A stretch of 64,000 nt of DNA from positions 4,961,501-5,025,500 of the forward strand of contig JAINUG010000007.1 of assembly GCA_029706075.1 (NCBI GenBank). Direction: 5' to 3'. This stretch comes from Aldrovandia affinis (lineage: Eukaryota; Chordata; Actinopteri; Notacanthiformes; Halosauridae). A model generated the notes under the pieces. That model worked only from the letters and a program-made list of their open reading frames with translations, was not told the DNA's origin and did not search any database. The first letter of the stretch is position 1. Each line of letters opens with the position of its first letter. Both the position numbers and the translations under genes were made by a program. Of this stretch, positions 59,187-64,000 are shown piece by piece.

Positions 59187-60291
59187 AATTGACCCTTCGC
59201 TAAACCACGCCCCCCTTAGTTATTGTTGCTATGTACGTCAAGCTTTCGGAGCCAGCATGGCGCTCCCACTGTCGCTAACTGCACTCCCTGGAGAAATATT
59301 GTAATATTATTATTATTATATTATTGAAATAAGCGATTTCAGATAGAAGCAGACAGAAGGGTCTACAATATGCATTTGAAGGTTATATTCAAGATATCAC
59401 ACTGACTCAGCAACAAAATGACGTAAAAAAAATTAAGATAGAAGCGAAAGCCTACAGATCAGAGTAAAAGTGAACCACGGCGATTGAGACAGAGGACAAC
59501 GACATTAAGGAGCAACACTGTTCCTGTAAAGCTGGGTAGGTCTCTATTCACTATTACAATCATTAAAAAGCAAAAGCAGTAGGCCTATATAACGTTACAT
59601 TCAGTAGTAAGTTAGCTAGCATTAGCTAACTAACGTAACATTAGTCGCCTATAGTGTGCTGTAACGACATTACTCTGGTTAGCTCCACAGGTAGCTCCAT
59701 ACCCTGGACCTCTGTAAAGCAAAAATATCAGCAGTGTGTCAGCCCAGTCCTCCACAAGATTTGGGTACTCGGGACTGGGCTTCCCATTGACAAAGTGCTG
59801 AAATAGTAATGAAAAAATAGTATTACATTTTGACATCAAGGTAACGTTACCCACTTGGTTTTCTAGAGCTTGACTGTAACATCTTAACGTTAGCAAGCTG
59901 TCTGGATCACGAATAACAAAGCTAACATTTAGTCTAACTTTACCAACGTTGCAACCCGGAGCTGTATATCCAGACCGTAGCCACGTTAGCTTAGCTGGCT
60001 AACACTTTTCAGGATTTGATTTCCGTTTTATAAAGGGAAAAAAACGTATATCTCCTTCAAACCTCTCTGGGTAACGAGTGTCACTGTTACACGTGCCCCA
60101 GGCACAACGTTTAACCATAATTTGCTAAAAATCCGCAAAACCAGCTCGAAAATGAAGAAAATGTCTAATTTTTGCGTGAAAGCCAATGGAAGGGAGCAAA
60201 ACACTGTCGGATCCTCTGTCGGAGTATGTAAAACACGGCGCTGTGATTGGCCAGTTTGCGTTTTTGGGCGTGGTTTAGCGAAGGGTCAATT
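59187..60291. mobile_element. Unclassified 1.1-kb element with 26-bp inverted repeats
   Basis: The left end AATTGACCCTTCGCTAAACC then ACGCCC is repeated perfectly inverted at the right end. The body includes GTTAGCTAGCATTAGCTAAC-like palindromic sequence typical of fish non-autonomous elements. A minus-strand frame at 59630-59896 contains HFVNGKPSPEYPNLVEDWAD, which has a protein-like composition but which I do not recognise. No target duplication is obvious. Confidence 0.75.
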
Positions 60292-60397
60292 GCATTCACA
60301 CATTCTTTTTTGTTTTGTTCTATTGCCTTAGGAATGCACAGTTGGTATGATTGTGAAATGATTTTATAATTCTGTAATTCATTTCAGTGCTGACGAG

Positions 60398-60728
60398 TAG
60401 GGATGTAACGGTACACAAAAACACGACCTCGGTTCGGTTCGGTACGTACCTCGGTTTTGAAGTCACGGATCGGTACGTACCTCGGTTTTGAAGTCACGGT
60501 TCGGTACGTTTTCGGTACAGCAGGGGGGGAAAGGAAATACAAAATATAGAATTGCTTTTCATGTATTATGAACTTTGTAAACGGCGGCTAATTGGCCATA
60601 ATTTACTGAACAAAGTAAGAGACATATCTTTCTTAAATAAATAAAACATTTTCGGTTCACAGCGCGTACCGGACCGAAAGTCCTGTATTGAACGGTTTGG
60701 TACGAACACGCGCACCGTTACACCCCTA
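60398..60728. mobile_element. hAT-like MITE
   Basis: The ends TAGGGATGTAACGGT and the complement of ACCGTTACACCCCTA are imperfect inverted repeats. The flanks CTGACGAG (60390-60397) and CTAATGAG (60729-60736) agree at six of eight positions, consistent with an old 8-bp duplication. An internal tandem repeat of about 40 bp (CGGTACGTACCTCGGTTTTG) occupies 60450-60510. Confidence 0.75.
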
Positions 60729-60758
60729 CTAATGAGTGTATCTCCAGGTTGACGAGAA

Positions 60759-60761
<3 letters not shown>

Positions 60762-60791
<30 letters not shown>
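60762..60791. repeat. AC microsatellite
   Basis: A pure AC run. Confidence 0.95.
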
Positions 60792-60794
<3 letters not shown>

Positions 60795-61722
60795 TGATTG
60801 AGTCACTCCCGTGTGGAGCCCAGGTCAGCCCACCGTCACATGCCACTCAAAGCCCTCATTGGCTCCCAGATCCACCGCTGCTGCTTGCCGCTGGCACCTG
60901 CTGCCTCAACAATGGCCTCCTTTATTCTGCAGGGTGCAGATCTGAGTGATACAGTCATATGAGTCGTATGTAACCTCCTTATGACCTACTTATGCAGATG
61001 AGAACTAGGGTCCTTCATACCTACCAGTCAGAGGCTGATTTTTCACTCATTCCATTATGGTCAAGTGCGTTTTCCCCGGCCCCGAGTTGGTGCAAGTTTG
61101 CTTAGTTTGGTGAGTTTTTTTTGGTTCATATAGGCTATCGATTAAGGTTGAAAGTCGTGATTCTATTTTTTCACGCTGTCATATCGATAATAATACCGTT
61201 GCAGGGGTTGACATTTTACGTATGCTGCTCTGTTAAATTAAGTAATGACACGCTGTTATTCAGTCTGTGCGTGTCTACGTAAACTGTTGAACCTGACGGC
61301 GCAGAAGATCCTTCCATTCCATGGAATTTATGAAGGCTCAATAAAAAAAGGATAGAAAGTTAAAGTAATTCTAATTTGACTCGTGCCTTTTTATTACGGG
61401 GTGTTAATGGGTTTTTGATTCGATTTTGTCCTTTGAAGTCTATTATAAAAATGCGATTTGAAGTATTGAATCGTGATTGTGCTCTCGCGATTCAATCGAG
61501 AAATTGCGATGAATCGCGATGCATTGAATCTTGATGCAAGTGGACGGAGAATTCTGCCCAACCAGGTTAGGAATCCAATAGTAGCCTTTCGGCCCAAACC
61601 CACAGACCCGCCCTGTGTGATTCTGTGTGGAAAAACTTCTTTTTTTTAAAAACTGTCTGTCATAAATGAATTGTGTCATGCAAGCTTTGATCAATTCAAA
61701 ATTTGACTGTCTATCCTCTCAG

Positions 61723-61855
61723 GTTTCCATGGTGCTATGCTGCCCGTCCTTTGCAGTCTGCTGTTGGAATGACATCGTTTTGGACGCAGATGAGAGTGTC
61801 CGGCAGTGCTGACGATCTGCATATGTGTCCTGGACGTGCTCGGCTCGCTACTGAG
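61723..61855 (+). other. Possible second, 5' exon of downstream gene
   Basis: A 133-nt segment lies between a good acceptor (CTATCCTCTCAG) and a donor GTAGGA. Three ATGs occur; the third (61768) opens a frame to the donor beginning MTSFWTQMRVSGSADDLHM. The peptide is not recognised, and BMPR1A is known to have two noncoding 5' exons, so I favour an untranslated exon. Confidence 0.4.
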
Positions 61856-62539
61856 GTAGGACTCCACCGCTGTGCCTGTGGTTAAGTTTGGAGCGCAGTG
61901 TGGAGGTTGTGGGGTGGGGGGGGTTCTGCTGCCGCCTTCACTTAATTTCACAGGGAGTACAAGCTGGCTGTTGTGTTGCAGGAAGCAGGGAAAAAATGTA
62001 ACAGGTCTTCCGCATTTTATCGCTGCCATTGACACGTAAGCTTTTGGCAAGCTAATCAGACGAGGAGGGAGGATATTTAGACAGGGGAGTAAGCCCTGTG
62101 TTCTTGCTTTAGTGGAAAAATTGTCAAAGAAATTGTACTTCTGCACCTCAATGTCTGAAGAGGGAGGGGCCACGTCCACGCTGCTGAGCGTGTCCGAGCG
62201 CTGGCTGTGACGGGGTCGGCTCAGGGGTGTTTACCCAGCCAACGCTGCGGCGGAACAGGGGAGCCTGTTTCGCTCAATCACAGTCACATGTTTCCTGAGT
62301 CGAACTGCATGACGTGCCAGTCTGACTCCATCAGCGCCGTGCCTGTGGGCAGATCTGAGACTCTCCAGCTCTCGTTCTCTCTCGCTCTTACTCTCCTCCT
62401 CCCCCACCCCCTCTTCCCTCTCTAGCCTTTCCTTGTCAAAGCTCTATTAGCCTGACGGTAGTTATCCAGTGTTCTCTCTCTCCCTCCCTCCCTCCCTCTC
62501 TTTCACCCATTATAGCATAACTAGACTCACTTAGACAGT

Positions 62540-62586
<47 letters not shown>

Positions 62587-63382
62587 CTGTTGTTTCCCTA
62601 GTCTTATACGTCCCTTAAGTACTCTTGTGGTTTTATTGCTGAGTAAAGCCTGTTTCCCCCCCAGGAAAGACTCCTGTTTAGTAGAACCTTGCTCAGTATA
62701 CCACTTTACCACTGCAGGGCTGAAACCAGGCTAGCTTATTATTGCTCTTTTCCACAGGACAGCTGAAAACGAGGCTGGCTCATGATACCCCTGTGTTCAT
62801 TTGTGCTTTCCCTGCCCGGGGATGGATCAGGATCATGAACATAAGGCTGTAAGGAATGTTACCACAGTGCAGAGCTGCTGGGCTGAACTGGCCCCTCCCC
62901 TGACCACACCTCTGCTCACTCCCCTTCGTTCCAGCCCCTCTAGGGCCTGTTGCTCTGGGGGGTGGGAGACGTGTATATGTTTTTGTTTTGATTCGGATTT
63001 CGAGTTATGAGTCACTGTGCCAAACCTTTGAGTTCATGGCAGAGTTTACATCAGAGTTGTATTATGGAGAGCTCTCTCTCTCCCCCTCTCTTTCACCCTG
63101 TGGTTTTGTAATTGGAGCGTTTAAATATCCCATAACTGCTGGGTGCTGGTTATGACCTATTTCTTTTTTGCTTCGGTTTTCATTTTGTTTGACTGCAGTG
63201 TTTTCCTACAAGATGGCAGTGCGTGTGCTTCGTAATGCGTTTCTGAGCTTCTCCTGCTCAGCCCTCTTACCCAGCACATAAAGAGTTGGGATCGCACTCT
63301 GCCACATAGGTGTGCTTGTCTGTCTGTCTGTCTGTGTGCATCTGTGTGTGTTTGTGCGCATGTGTTCGTATGTGTGAGTATG
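61856..63382 (+). other. Probable intron 2 of downstream gene
   Basis: Contains CT-rich stretches and an AC microsatellite at 62540-62581. No exon was recognised. Confidence 0.4.
62540..62581. repeat. AC microsatellite
   Basis: A pure AC run of about 42 bp. Confidence 0.95.
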
Positions 63383-63547
63383 TGTAGCGGAGCTCAGAAA
63401 GCGTGAGTTAAAAAAGTTGAGCGTGTGAGCGTCCGCCGAAAAAGGGTGACGTCGATAAGAGTATGATTCGTTTCCAGAATTAGGGACTTGAGCTCAGTGG
63501 GCTAAACGTCACTCTTGTTGCGTCGAGGTCCTCGGTCCGTTACACAC
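63383..63547 (+). mobile_element. Short LTR-like dispersed element, copy B
   Basis: It starts TGTAGCGG and ends CCGTTACACAC, with GTATG on both sides (63378-63382 and 63548-63552). Internal blocks GTGACGTCGATAAGAGTATG and TTAGGGACTTGAG match the copy at 30724-30898. It is 165 bp long and non-coding. Confidence 0.6.
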
Positions 63548-63552
63548 GTATG

Positions 63553-64000
63553 CGTATGTGTGTTTGAATTTGACTTTGTGTCACTGGCTCTTTGCTGTGT
63601 GCTGTGATTGAGGCTGCTGACAGCAGTGTCATGAGTGGGCCTGTGACCTTTACAGCCACGCTGGCATTCCTGACCTGGCCCTGCGTGCCAAGAGTGGAGG
63701 CCAGGCCTTTGATCGGGACCATAAACCCCCCCCCACACACACACACATAGTCCAGGGATGTGGGGGGTGGATAATAAGGCTATTTATGACTCTCCCCCCA
63801 TCCCCCATCCCTGGAATGCAGGTACTGTAAAAGTGCCCCTCTTCCTCCCAAACCTCAGGCACTGGCATTTCAAGGGAGAGGGCAGTGAGATCATTGGTAC
63901 TGGTCTGGTGTAATTACACCAAAAACTAAAAAATATGTCCCACCAATAAGTAAAACGGATCCCAACAACCTGAACCTGGTTGATACTGATGGGCCCGGCC
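63553..64000. other. Intronic DNA at window end
   Basis: No exon or repeat family was recognised; the open frames are short. Confidence 0.45.

Overview
This is a nuclear genomic window from a ray-finned fish, almost certainly a teleost. The evidence is a vertebrate muscle gene with large introns, tRNA-derived SINEs with the L2-type 3' tail common in fishes, several Tc1, hAT and PIF-Harbinger elements, and dense CA and CT microsatellites. There is no bacterial or organellar content.

The main gene is ldb3 (ZASP/Cypher, a PDZ-ZM Z-disc protein), on the + strand from 19351 to about 46.4 kb. Seven constitutive or clearly supported exons and two very short candidate exons can be placed, and their phases fit together. 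The order is the second half of the PDZ domain (19351-19502), linker exon (33940-34015), a cardiac-type ZM exon (34724-34938), a 23-nt microexon (36511-36533) plus a skeletal-type ZM exon (37771-37974), a possible 33-nt cassette (39128-39160), and three 3' exons (44131-44297, 45119-45155, 45916-46012) ending in the short, LIM-less C-terminus. The exon with the start codon and first half of the PDZ domain was not found and should lie upstream, so positions 1-19350 are probably mostly intron. No LIM-domain exons were seen in the 18 kb after the stop codon.

From about 49.0 kb a CpG-rich block with a consensus splice donor looks like the promoter and noncoding first exon of the next gene. From vertebrate gene order (LDB3 followed by BMPR1A on the same strand) I infer bmpr1a. 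A possible second exon sits at 61723-61855. The rest of 49.4-64 kb would be intron 1-2.

The other sequence is largely mobile DNA. It includes two copies of one non-LTR retrotransposon (7.5-10.2 kb and 28.8-30.1 kb, the second broken by a SINE) and a pair of Harbinger elements. A hAT MITE has an 8-bp target duplication. A pogo-like remnant is built around repeated inverted motifs. Three foldback or Tc1 elements lie side by side at 39.6-43.0 kb, one with a transposase broken by a single frameshift and one an almost complete palindrome. A 2-kb complex satellite lies at 23.9-26.1 kb. The most unusual feature is a 120-bp tandem duplication that has copied the 3' splice site and start of an ldb3 exon three times into the preceding intron.
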